Below, one piece after another: positions 1-4,669 of a stretch of 5,168 bases of DNA (positions within the stretch are counted from its first letter, which is position 1; each line of letters begins with the position of its first letter). The translations under genes and the position numbers were made by a program. The notes beneath the pieces are model-generated. The model saw only the letters and a list, made by a program, of their open reading frames with translations. It did no database searches and was not told where the DNA came from. This stretch comes from Candidatus Rifleibacteriota bacterium. GTDB lineage: Bacteria; Vulcanimicrobiota; Xenobia; Xenobiales; Xenobiaceae. The DNA lies in assembly GCA_900772775.1 (NCBI GenBank), contig CAAGRW010000201.1, positions 1 to 5,168 on the forward strand, in the 5' to 3' direction.

Positions 1-69
1 AAAAAAGGCGCATGGTTCACGAAAGGTGATATAAAGGTCGGACAGGGCCATGAGAATGCCGTATCGTAA
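1..69 (+). CDS. 3' end of a RecA-like recombinase gene, truncated (partial at window edge)
   Basis: Frame 1 is open from the window edge to a TAA at 67-69 and reads KKGAWFTKGDIKVGQGHENA followed by V, S and stop. The pattern GAW[FY]-x-x-G-[DE]-x-x-G-Q-G-x-x-N-A is the conserved segment of RecA that follows the ATPase core (compare SGAWYSY..E..GQGRENA in Bacillus-type RecA). RecA is the ATP-dependent strand-exchange protein of homologous recombination. Normal RecA continues for several dozen residues past this segment (a helix-rich C-terminal domain and acidic tail); here it stops two residues after ENA. The remnant is therefore either a truncated pseudogene copy or a divergent mobile-element RecA with a short C-terminus. 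Only 22 residues are visible, so the family call rests on that motif alone. No terminator follows before the next gene. Confidence 0.6.
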   Translation, partial: KKGAWFTKGDIKVGQGHENAVS

Positions 70-89
70 TTTCATAATTTACATGAGTG

Positions 90-95
90 TATAAC
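90..95 (+). promoter_or_regulatory. Weak -10-like box upstream of the AAA+ ATPase gene
   Basis: TATAAC matches the sigma-70/SigA -10 consensus at five of six positions and lies 24 bases before the ATG at 120. No convincing -35 hexamer sits at the expected 16-18 base spacing; the DNA there is simply AT-rich. It is a candidate promoter for the two-gene unit 120-3542 only because a promoter is needed after the recA-like stop at 69. Confidence 0.25.
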
Positions 96-102
96 GTTTA
101 AT

Positions 103-107
103 AGGGG
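103..107 (+). promoter_or_regulatory. Ribosome binding site for the AAA+ ATPase gene
   Basis: AGGGG lies 12 bases before the ATG at 120, separated from it by an A-rich spacer. It is the only purine-rich Shine-Dalgarno-like run close to this start and supports choosing the ATG at 120. Confidence 0.55.
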
Positions 108-119
108 CAAATAAAAATA

Positions 120-1661
120 ATGAACAATAATACTGTCAACCTTCTCGCTTCATATGTCGAAGCATTATATCCCATTATCTATATCAACCACTTTGACTTT
201 AAAGTTATTGATGACATTATTGCTAGTATTGCTGGCGATAGGAAAATTGTTGAATACAATAATGGCTTAGGCTCTGTCGATTTTAAGACTAAATCGGCTA
301 TGCTTGAATGTGACTCAACTCCATTCTTGAAGCATGAATATGACTTGATTAAATTCTTGAAGCATGTCAAAGACGACGGCTACGATCAAGACGACGGCTA
401 CAATCATAGTACGCTCATTGTTCTTAAGGACGTCCATAATCAACTTGACGATCCGGCAGTTATTTCTTTATTGAAATATATTGCCGAGCGCAACTTGTAT
501 AACGATAAGTATAGCGCTTCTATTTTTATTGTCTCCAGTAAGCTTCACATTCCCGAAGAATTGGAAGATCTTATTACCGTTTTTGAAATACCTTTGCCGG
601 ACGATTCGGAAATTCGCAATATTATCTTAGAGTTTGCTCAAGACTTAGATATTGATATTGCCGAGGACGTCTTAAACGAAATTACCATTTCCTTTAAGGG
701 CTTAAATGAGTTCCAAATTAAACAAATTCTCAATTTAGCCTATCAAGAAGGCGGTTGCTTGGACTTTGACGATAAGCAACTGATTTTCCGCGAGAAAGAA
801 CAATTGGTCAAAAAGGCCGGCTTATTGGAGATGATTTTGGTTCGCGAAGATATTAATGATATTGGCGGACTGGAAAACTTAAAAGATTGGCTGGGTAAGA
901 AAGAGCGTATCTTCAACCAGTTGGACAAGGCTATTAAGTTCGGGGTAGATATTCCCAAAGGCATGATGATTGTGGGTATGCCTGGTTGCGGTAAGAGTTT
1001 AGCTGCTAAAGCTACAGCTAAGCTATTTAAAGTGCCGCTGGTTAGGCTCGATGTGGGACGCTTGTTGGGTAAGTATATCGGAGAATCGGAAGAGAATATG
1101 AGGCGAGCTTTGAAATTAGCTGAAGCTATTAGCCCTTGCGTACTTTGGATCGACGAATTGGAAAAGGCCTTCTCCGGTATTGGCTCTACTGGTGGCGGCA
1201 GCGACGTCACTACGCGCTTATTTGGTCAGTTCTTAACTTGGATGCAAGAAAAGGAAAATACCGTCTTTATTGTCGCTACTGCTAACGATATTTCTCGGAT
1301 TCCTCCGGAATTTTTGCGCAAAGGCCGCTTCGACGAGCTTTTCTATGTGGATTTCCCCAATAACGAAGAGCGCAAGAAAATTATAGAAATTCACCTTAAG
1401 AAGCGCGGCAAATGGAATAGGGATTTGGACATTATCTCTGTTGTCAAAGATACCGATGGCTATAGCGGAGCCGATTTGGAAGCTATCGTTAAAGACGCCG
1501 TAGAAAGTTGCTTTGTAGAGGGAAGAAAGCAAATAACTACCGATAATCTTAAAAAAGCTCAGAAAAGTATCAAGTCTATTTCCAGTACGCTTTCTACGCG
1601 TATTAAGCAAATAAAAGAAGCGGTTAAAGATATGGATCTTAAGCCAGCTTCCAAAAAATAA
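120..1661 (+). CDS. Ycf46-like AAA+ family ATPase
   Basis: A 513-residue protein, about the usual length for the Ycf46 group of bacterial and plastid AAA+ ATPases, which probably work as hexameric remodellers of other proteins. Residues 1-235 form a mixed alpha/beta N-terminal domain with degenerate P-loop-like layout; residues 240-480 are a classical AAA module. Visible motifs are Walker A GMPGCGKS (286-293), a pore-loop segment LGKYIGESEE (316-325), Walker B VLWIDELEKAF (341-351), sensor 1 N389 in FIVATAND, two arginine-finger candidates R400 and R403 in FLRKGRFDELF, and sensor 2 GYSGADLEAI (447-456). All catalytic residues look intact. There is no signal peptide or membrane segment, so it is cytosolic. 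The gene on the same strand 63 bases downstream is the likely operon partner and possible substrate. Family-level knowledge is thin: a cyanobacterial homologue has been linked to carbon uptake, which does not obviously transfer here. Confidence 0.9.
   Translation: MNNNTVNLLASYVEALYPIIYINHFDFKVIDDIIASIAGDRKIVEYNNGLGSVDFKTKSAMLECDSTPFLKHEYDLIKFLKHVKDDGYDQDDGYNHSTLIVLKDVHNQLDDPAVISLLKYIAERNLYNDKYSASIFIVSSKLHIPEELEDLITVFEIPLPDDSEIRNIILEFAQDLDIDIAEDVLNEITISFKGLNEFQIKQILNLAYQEGGCLDFDDKQLIFREKEQLVKKAGLLEMILVREDINDIGGLENLKDWLGKKERIFNQLDKAIKFGVDIPKGMMIVGMPGCGKSLAAKATAKLFKVPLVRLDVGRLLGKYIGESEENMRRALKLAEAISPCVLWIDELEKAFSGIGSTGGGSDVTTRLFGQFLTWMQEKENTVFIVATANDISRIPPEFLRKGRFDELFYVDFPNNEERKKIIEIHLKKRGKWNRDLDIISVVKDTDGYSGADLEAIVKDAVESCFVEGRKQITTDNLKKAQKSIKSISSTLSTRIKQIKEAVKDMDLKPASKK
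323..407 (+). repeat. Two adjacent short in-frame tandem duplications inside the AAA+ gene
   Basis: ATTCTTGAAGCATG occurs at 323-336 and again at 353-366 (30-base period, giving FLKH twice), and GACGACGGCTAC occurs at 372-383 and 390-401 (18-base period, giving DDGYDQ then DDGYNH). Both periods are multiples of three, so the frame is kept. They lengthen a loop in the N-terminal domain around residues 69-96 without touching the ATPase core. Confidence 0.75.
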
Positions 1662-1706
1662 AGTAGCGCGGAATTTAGCTTGGCATTTTAGGCTTTGGGT
1701 AGCGAT

Positions 1707-1714
1707 AAGGTAGG
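1707..1714 (+). promoter_or_regulatory. Ribosome binding site for the CFI-box protein gene
   Basis: AAGGTAGG ends 10 bases before the ATG at 1725 and gives a reasonable Shine-Dalgarno match. The 63-base gap after the ATPase stop contains no obvious terminator or promoter, which favours co-transcription. Confidence 0.5.
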
Positions 1715-1724
1715 TAGATAAAAA

Positions 1725-3542
1725 ATGGAAGACAAACAAGAAGCGGAAGTATTTGACTCTTACTGCGTAGAGAAGATTTGGCCGGAAGAAAAAGCTAAGC
1801 AAGTTTTCCAAATAGAAAAAGCCTTCTTAAAAAGCTACGCTGCCTCTCAAGAAGTGCCTTTAGCTCAATGGTTGGCGCAAGAATTGCATAAGCAATTACC
1901 GGAAAAGAGCACTAATGAAGTTGAAGCTATAAGCAACGAAATTATTTCTGCGTTGCAAACTGCTGAAGAGATGAAAGCTTCTCAGCAAAAAGCTATTACT
2001 ATAGGCAGAAGTAAAGAGAGTTGGTTTGCTTCAAAAGTAATGCAAGCTACTGCGGACATGCCAATTCCCAAAAGAGCTGAATATTTACAAAGCTTAGAAG
2101 AAGCTATTAAAAGCGCCAACGAGGCAACATATAAAGTAATTGCTGCAGAAAATGGCAGCAGCAATTCTGCGTCTGCTTCTACTGCTGGAGCCCAAACCGA
2201 AGCTACTGAGAAGCGCCAAGAGTCAAATAGCGCTTTAAATATAGGCAAGCAAGCTTGTCATGCCGGGGTGCAAGCTGCTGCTACTACTGCTGGTAAGGAT
2301 ATTGCTCAAAAGGTTATCAATGGAGAAGAGATTGACGGCGACGAGGTTGCCAAAAAAGCAGTAAATGCCGGTGTAGACGAAGCAGTAAAAGTAGCAGTAG
2401 CTGGCGCTACCAAGGTAGCTGAAGAAAAAGGTTGGATTCCGCGTGAAGCTAATGAAAAGCGGCAGCAAGAATCGGGTAGGCAAAGCAATTCTGGAAGTTC
2501 TAAAGTTAAGCCTAAGATAAAAGAGAATGAATATTCGCTGAAAGTTACCGCTTTAAGTATAGGCAGACAAGCTTGTTACGCTGGTGTGCAAAATGCTGCT
2601 GTGGCTGTTGGTAGAGATCTTGCCCAAAAGGTTCTTAATGGAGAAGAGATTGACGGCGACGAGGTTATAAAAAAAGCGGTCGATGCTGGCGTAGATGAAG
2701 GAGTAAAAGTAGCAGTAGCTGGCGCTGTAAGGGTAGCTGGAGAGAAAGGCTTGATACCGCAGATACAGCAGCTTAAAGGTGGCAGCGGAAATATTTGTGC
2801 CAATGTGGCTTTTGTGGCTATCGAGAATGTCAAGGTCGCCAAGCAAGTAGCCGATGGAAAATTGACCGTTCATGAAGGCTTAGAAGTTATGGCCCAGACA
2901 ACAGGCGCTTGTGTAGCCGGAATAGCCGTAGCCGCTAAGGGAGGGGCTATAGTAGGTTCAGCGTTAGGTTCAGTAATAGGCCCGTGGGGTACTGCCATAG
3001 GCGGATTTGTAGGCAACACATTAGGCTATGTGGCCGGCTCTACCATTGGCGGTGTAGTAATGCAAGGGGCCAAGGCGTTATATGATGGAGCTCGTAATGT
3101 AGTAAAAAATGTAGCCAGTGCAGCGGGAAGTTTCGTAGGAGCTGCGCTAAGTGCAGCGGCAAGTTGTGTAGAGAAAATAGGTGGTAAAATATTTGGTGGT
3201 GGCGGCGGTGGCGGTTGTTACATTACTACGGCTACTTGCCAAGAGTATGGCAAGAGTGACAATTGCTATGAATTGACAATGTTCCGTTCCTTCCGTGATA
3301 CCTGGCTTAGAAAGCAGCCTGATGGTGAGCAATTAATTAAGCGCTATTACGCTACAGCTCCAGCTCTTGTTGAGTTAATCAATAAACAGCCTAACCGCCG
3401 CGCTATTTATCGCTATTTAAATGAAGCTTATCTTTCCAAATGTTTGCGATATATTGAAGATAGCGAAAATGTTAAGTGCAAAGAGCTTTACATTGATATG
3501 GTTGAATTTTTATACGGTGAGCAACAAAGGTGGCCAAGGTAA
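1725..3542 (+). CDS. Glycine-zipper, repeat-containing protein with C-terminal CFI-box domain
   Basis: A 605-residue protein of unknown function built from several parts. Residues 1-140 are a charged helical region without a signal peptide. Residues 145-168 are a Ser/Ala/Thr-rich linker. Residues 169-239 and 275-345 are two copies of a helical repeat sharing NGEEIDGDEV and VKVAVAGA; residues 356-405 look like a weaker third copy. Residues 395-446 are hydrophobic and glycine-rich with repeated GxxxG spacing (a glycine-zipper type, possibly membrane-inserting hairpin). Residues 491-497 are seven glycines directly before CYITTATC (498-505), followed by FRSFRDTWL (520-528) and LIKRYYATAPALV (537-549). 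This order matches the CFI-box-CTERM domain (CFIATAxYG, then an LRxFRD segment, then a YYxxSP-like segment). Five cysteines (498, 505, 514, 573, 585) lie in this C-terminal part. The domain's function is not established. Linkage to the AAA+ ATPase gene suggests the ATPase acts on this protein; that is inference. Confidence 0.85.
   Translation: MEDKQEAEVFDSYCVEKIWPEEKAKQVFQIEKAFLKSYAASQEVPLAQWLAQELHKQLPEKSTNEVEAISNEIISALQTAEEMKASQQKAITIGRSKESWFASKVMQATADMPIPKRAEYLQSLEEAIKSANEATYKVIAAENGSSNSASASTAGAQTEATEKRQESNSALNIGKQACHAGVQAAATTAGKDIAQKVINGEEIDGDEVAKKAVNAGVDEAVKVAVAGATKVAEEKGWIPREANEKRQQESGRQSNSGSSKVKPKIKENEYSLKVTALSIGRQACYAGVQNAAVAVGRDLAQKVLNGEEIDGDEVIKKAVDAGVDEGVKVAVAGAVRVAGEKGLIPQIQQLKGGSGNICANVAFVAIENVKVAKQVADGKLTVHEGLEVMAQTTGACVAGIAVAAKGGAIVGSALGSVIGPWGTAIGGFVGNTLGYVAGSTIGGVVMQGAKALYDGARNVVKNVASAAGSFVGAALSAAASCVEKIGGKIFGGGGGGGCYITTATCQEYGKSDNCYELTMFRSFRDTWLRKQPDGEQLIKRYYATAPALVELINKQPNRRAIYRYLNEAYLSKCLRYIEDSENVKCKELYIDMVEFLYGEQQRWPR
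2229..2441 (+). repeat. Internal repeat copy 1 of the CFI-box protein
   Basis: Encodes residues 169-239, SALNIGKQACHAGVQ through GWIP. It aligns without gaps to copy 2, exactly 318 bases downstream. Identical DNA blocks include 30 bases at 2319-2348 and 25 bases at 2384-2408, the first encoding NGEEIDGDEV. Confidence 0.9.
2547..2759 (+). repeat. Internal repeat copy 2 of the CFI-box protein
   Basis: Encodes residues 275-345, TALSIGRQACYAGVQ through GLIP. It is in register with copy 1 at a 106-residue offset; identical DNA blocks lie at 2637-2666 and 2702-2726. The linker between the copies (residues 240-274, lysine- and serine-rich) is not repeated after copy 2. Confidence 0.9.
2907..3062 (+). 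other. Glycine-zipper hydrophobic segment within the CFI-box protein
   Basis: Residues 395-446 form two hydrophobic, small-residue-rich stretches joined near GPWG (419-422), with glycines at about four-residue spacing, for example GGAIVGSALGSVIG and GGFVGNTLGYVAGSTIGG. Such spacing allows close helix packing in membranes and is seen in glycine-zipper two-helix domains, pore formers and some bacteriocin-like proteins. Whether it enters a membrane cannot be told from sequence alone. Confidence 0.6.
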
Positions 3543-3628
3543 ATTTCTAACTCTCTAACACTCTTCTTTAGATTGTCCATTTTATATTCGCGGCAAATGG
3601 AAAAGAGACAGGCTAAAAATAAAAGTAA

Positions 3629-3784
3629 TTGAATTTTTCACATCAGCTAAACGCCATAAAAGCTTTTTTTACTGAGCATTTTGGAGATGTTAGAAAGATG
3701 CCTTTGCCGAGCTATGCAAAGATGAGTTTATGGGTGACTGATCGTCATAAGAGTTACTGGTATGGTGACTGTAAAGGTGACTGA
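3629..3784 (+). pseudogene. Possible small gene or gene relic of unknown function
   Basis: A frame opening with TTG at 3629 (first ATG at 3698) runs 51 codons to TGA at 3782-3784. The peptide has a protein-like composition, for example LNAIKAFFTEHFGDVRKM then LWVTDRHKSYWYGDC, and the ATG at 3698 has GGAG 11 bases before it. An overlapping frame, 3559-3673, is also open with no start codon and reads DCPFYIRGKWKRD near its beginning. Two short open frames in succession would suit a frameshifted or truncated gene, but both are short enough to be chance. The last codons of the 3629 frame run into the GGTGACTG repeats, so the end may have been altered by repeat expansion. I do not recognise a family. 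Confidence 0.2.
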
Positions 3785-3795
3785 TAGGGTGACTG
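3733..3795 (+). repeat. GGTGACTG direct-repeat array upstream of a promoter
   Basis: GGTGACTG occurs exactly at 3733-3740, 3764-3771, 3776-3783 and 3788-3795. A variant AGTTACTG at 3752-3759 falls on the same 12-base register, giving four consecutive 12-base steps (3752, 3764, 3776, 3788). A looser GGTAGCTG sits at 3806-3813. The array ends 23 bases upstream of the extended -10 element at 3819. It could be a set of activator or repressor sites roughly one helical turn apart, or a simple slippage expansion of an old coding sequence. Confidence 0.7.
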
Positions 3796-3818
3796 TAAAT
3801 TATACGGTAGCTGATTTG

Positions 3819-3827
3819 TGTTAAAAT
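3819..3827 (+). promoter_or_regulatory. Extended -10 promoter for the coiled-coil protein gene
   Basis: TGTTAAAAT fits the extended -10 consensus TGnTATAAT with one mismatch. The -35 region (TTATAC at 3800-3805, 16-base spacing) is poor, as is common for extended -10 promoters. It would give a leader of about 33 bases before the ATG at 3866. Confidence 0.6.
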
Positions 3828-3847
3828 AGCTCAAATACCAAATATAC

Positions 3848-3856
3848 AAAGGAGAT
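3848..3856 (+). promoter_or_regulatory. Ribosome binding site for the coiled-coil protein gene
   Basis: AAAGGAGAT is a strong Shine-Dalgarno sequence ending 9 bases before the ATG at 3866, which fixes that start. Confidence 0.8.
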
Positions 3857-3865
3857 AAAAAATAA

Positions 3866-4318
3866 ATGAAGATAACAGTTTCCAGAGCTTTGAAAGAGCG
3901 GGCTCGTTTAGCTGGTAAGTTGGGGGAAATATTTAAGCTTATAAGAAACGAAAACTCAGTTTTAGCGGGAGCAACTCGCACTTGTGATATTCGGGAAAAA
4001 TTTGTTGAGTATAAAAGTATTGTCAAGAAAATGACCGCAATAAAAGCTGCCGTTACTAAAGCGAATGCCGGCATCGCTGCCGAATTGGCTGAGCTAGCGG
4101 AAACAAAATCGATGATAACTCAACTTAAAAGTATCAACGTTGTAGAAGGCAAACAGCGTGAATCTGGCTACAGCGGAGCTTCTGAATACGAAATGGAAGC
4201 GGCTATCAGTAAAGCAGAGTTATATCGTGAGCTTGAACTATTGCAAGATAGGGCTAATATGTTGCAAGATAAGATTGATGAATTCAACGCGAAAACTTCA
4301 GTCGAAGTTGAGCTTTGA
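3866..4318 (+). CDS. Small coiled-coil protein, DIP1984-like (tentative), function unknown
   Basis: A 150-residue, cytosolic, almost wholly helical protein with no signal peptide or membrane segment. The layout resembles the DIP1984 (septicolysin-like) family: a start like xALxxRAxLaxKLxEI (residues 7-22), then RNENSVLAG (27-35), a second helix ending in KAAVTKANA (60-68), a third helix through ELAETKSMITQLKSIN (76-91), a flexible stretch rich in Gly/Ser, and a last helix ending LQDKIDEFNAKTSVEVEL (133-150), where the family has a comparable D-x-x-I-x-x-x-N-x-x-T ending. The match is by pattern only and no function is known for that family. It has its own promoter and ribosome binding site, so it is probably a separate transcription unit from 120-3542. 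The coding DNA resembles its neighbours in base use. Confidence 0.8.
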   Translation: MKITVSRALKERARLAGKLGEIFKLIRNENSVLAGATRTCDIREKFVEYKSIVKKMTAIKAAVTKANAGIAAELAELAETKSMITQLKSINVVEGKQRESGYSGASEYEMEAAISKAELYRELELLQDRANMLQDKIDEFNAKTSVEVEL

Positions 4319-4332
4319 ATTAAATCTTGAAT

Positions 4333-4348
4333 AGCAGACTAGTCCGCT
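4333..4348. repeat. 16-base near-perfect palindrome just after the coiled-coil gene
   Basis: AGCAGACTAGTCCGCT is an inverted repeat with one mismatched pair (A4336 against C4345), centred on CTAG, beginning 15 bases after the stop codon. Only three T residues follow, so it is a poor terminator; it could be a protein-binding site or a weak 3'-end hairpin. Confidence 0.5.
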
Positions 4349-4487
4349 TTATGAAACAATGAAAAGCAAACTGGCCTTAGGGTCTAACCGATAAAGTATA
4401 GAGATAGCTGACAAAGATAAACCCACAATGTATTGCACGTTGAAAACTCAATTTTCAGTTATTAAACTTTAAGGTTAAAAACTTATC

Positions 4488-4496
4488 TGTTAAAAT
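4488..4496 (+). promoter_or_regulatory. Extended -10-like element upstream of the terminator
   Basis: TGTTAAAAT here is identical to the nine bases of the promoter at 3819-3827. No open reading frame follows; the only downstream element on this strand is the terminator ending at 4560, so a transcript from here would be about 58 bases. The -35 region (TTTAAG at 4468-4473) is weak. Confidence 0.3.
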
Positions 4497-4526
4497 TTAG
4501 TATTGGATTAGTTTGGCTATTTAGGT

Positions 4527-4560
4527 CAAGAGAGCTTCTGCGGAGGCTCTCTTGTTTTTT
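4527..4560 (+). terminator. Strong Rho-independent terminator
   Basis: CAAGAGAGCTTC (4527-4538) pairs with GAGGCTCTCTTG (4543-4554) over 12 base pairs including one G-T wobble, with a TGCG loop, followed by TTTTTT at 4555-4560. The T-tract is on the plus strand only, so it ends plus-strand transcripts, most simply that of the gene at 3866-4318 or of a short RNA starting near 4503. Confidence 0.92.
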
Positions 4561-4594
4561 ATGCTTTCCGTTATTTTTTGCAATCAAAGTATAT

Positions 4595-4615
4595 CCTCAA
4601 AGCAAGAGTTTGAGG
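4595..4615. repeat. Short inverted repeat
   Basis: CCTCAAA (4595-4601) and TTTGAGG (4609-4615) form a 7-bp stem with a 7-base loop. No T-tract follows on either strand, so it is not a typical terminator. It lies 55 bases past the res stop codon on the minus strand. Confidence 0.4.
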
Positions 4616-4669
4616 GGTAAATATAAAATATAGCACAGCTGTATCAAGCAATGGCTTTAACGCTGATAA

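Larger units (their letters stand above)
3543..3865. other. Intergenic region between the two-gene unit and the coiled-coil gene
   Basis: This 323-base gap holds no clear intrinsic terminator for the upstream unit. It contains overlapping open stretches that look like a decayed small gene (3559-3784), an 8-base direct-repeat array (3733-3795), an extended -10 promoter (3819-3827) and the ribosome binding site of the next gene (3848-3856), each listed separately. Confidence 0.6.
4319..4669. other. Non-coding region between convergent genes
   Basis: This 351-base region holds no convincing gene on either strand. It contains a 16-base palindrome (4333-4348), an extended -10-like site (4488-4496), an intrinsic terminator (4527-4560) and a 7-bp hairpin (4595-4615). 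The rest, including the AT-rich stretch 4616-4669 past the end of the res fragment, shows nothing I can assign. Confidence 0.6.

Noticed and set aside
743..1210. Long minus-strand open frame opposite the AAA+ core
   Set aside because: It lies antisense to the conserved Walker A and B region, has a low-complexity Ser/Leu/Pro-rich translation and no ribosome binding site; it is a shadow of the real gene.
1233..1811. 192-codon minus-strand open frame spanning the gap between the first two genes
   Set aside because: Antisense to the ATPase C-terminal region and the start of the next gene; Phe/Leu-rich shadow translation with no recognisable motif.
3657..3670. AAAAGCTTTTTTT as a terminator for the unit ending at 3542
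   Set aside because: It is an AT-rich palindrome with no GC stem and lies about 115 bases past the stop codon, so it is not a convincing intrinsic terminator.
3733..3813. Possible CRISPR array
   Set aside because: Units are only 8 bases with 4-base to 23-base gaps, far shorter than CRISPR repeats and spacers, and no cas gene is present.
3754..4074. 106-codon minus-strand open frame over the coiled-coil gene start
   Set aside because: Its start lies inside the well-supported plus-strand gene, and its end is just the GGTGACTG array read backwards as a Pro/Tyr/Gln/Ser repeat.
4436..4460. TTGAAAACTCAATTTTCA resembling the TTGAAAACT boxes found in Bacillota rRNA spacers
   Set aside because: The match is short, no rRNA or tRNA sequence flanks it, and the segment is an AT-rich 6-bp inverted repeat that can arise by chance.
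4595..4615. Hairpin CCTCAAA/TTTGAGG as a terminator for the res fragment
   Set aside because: No T-tract follows the stem on the minus strand and the stem is AT-rich, so termination activity is unsupported.
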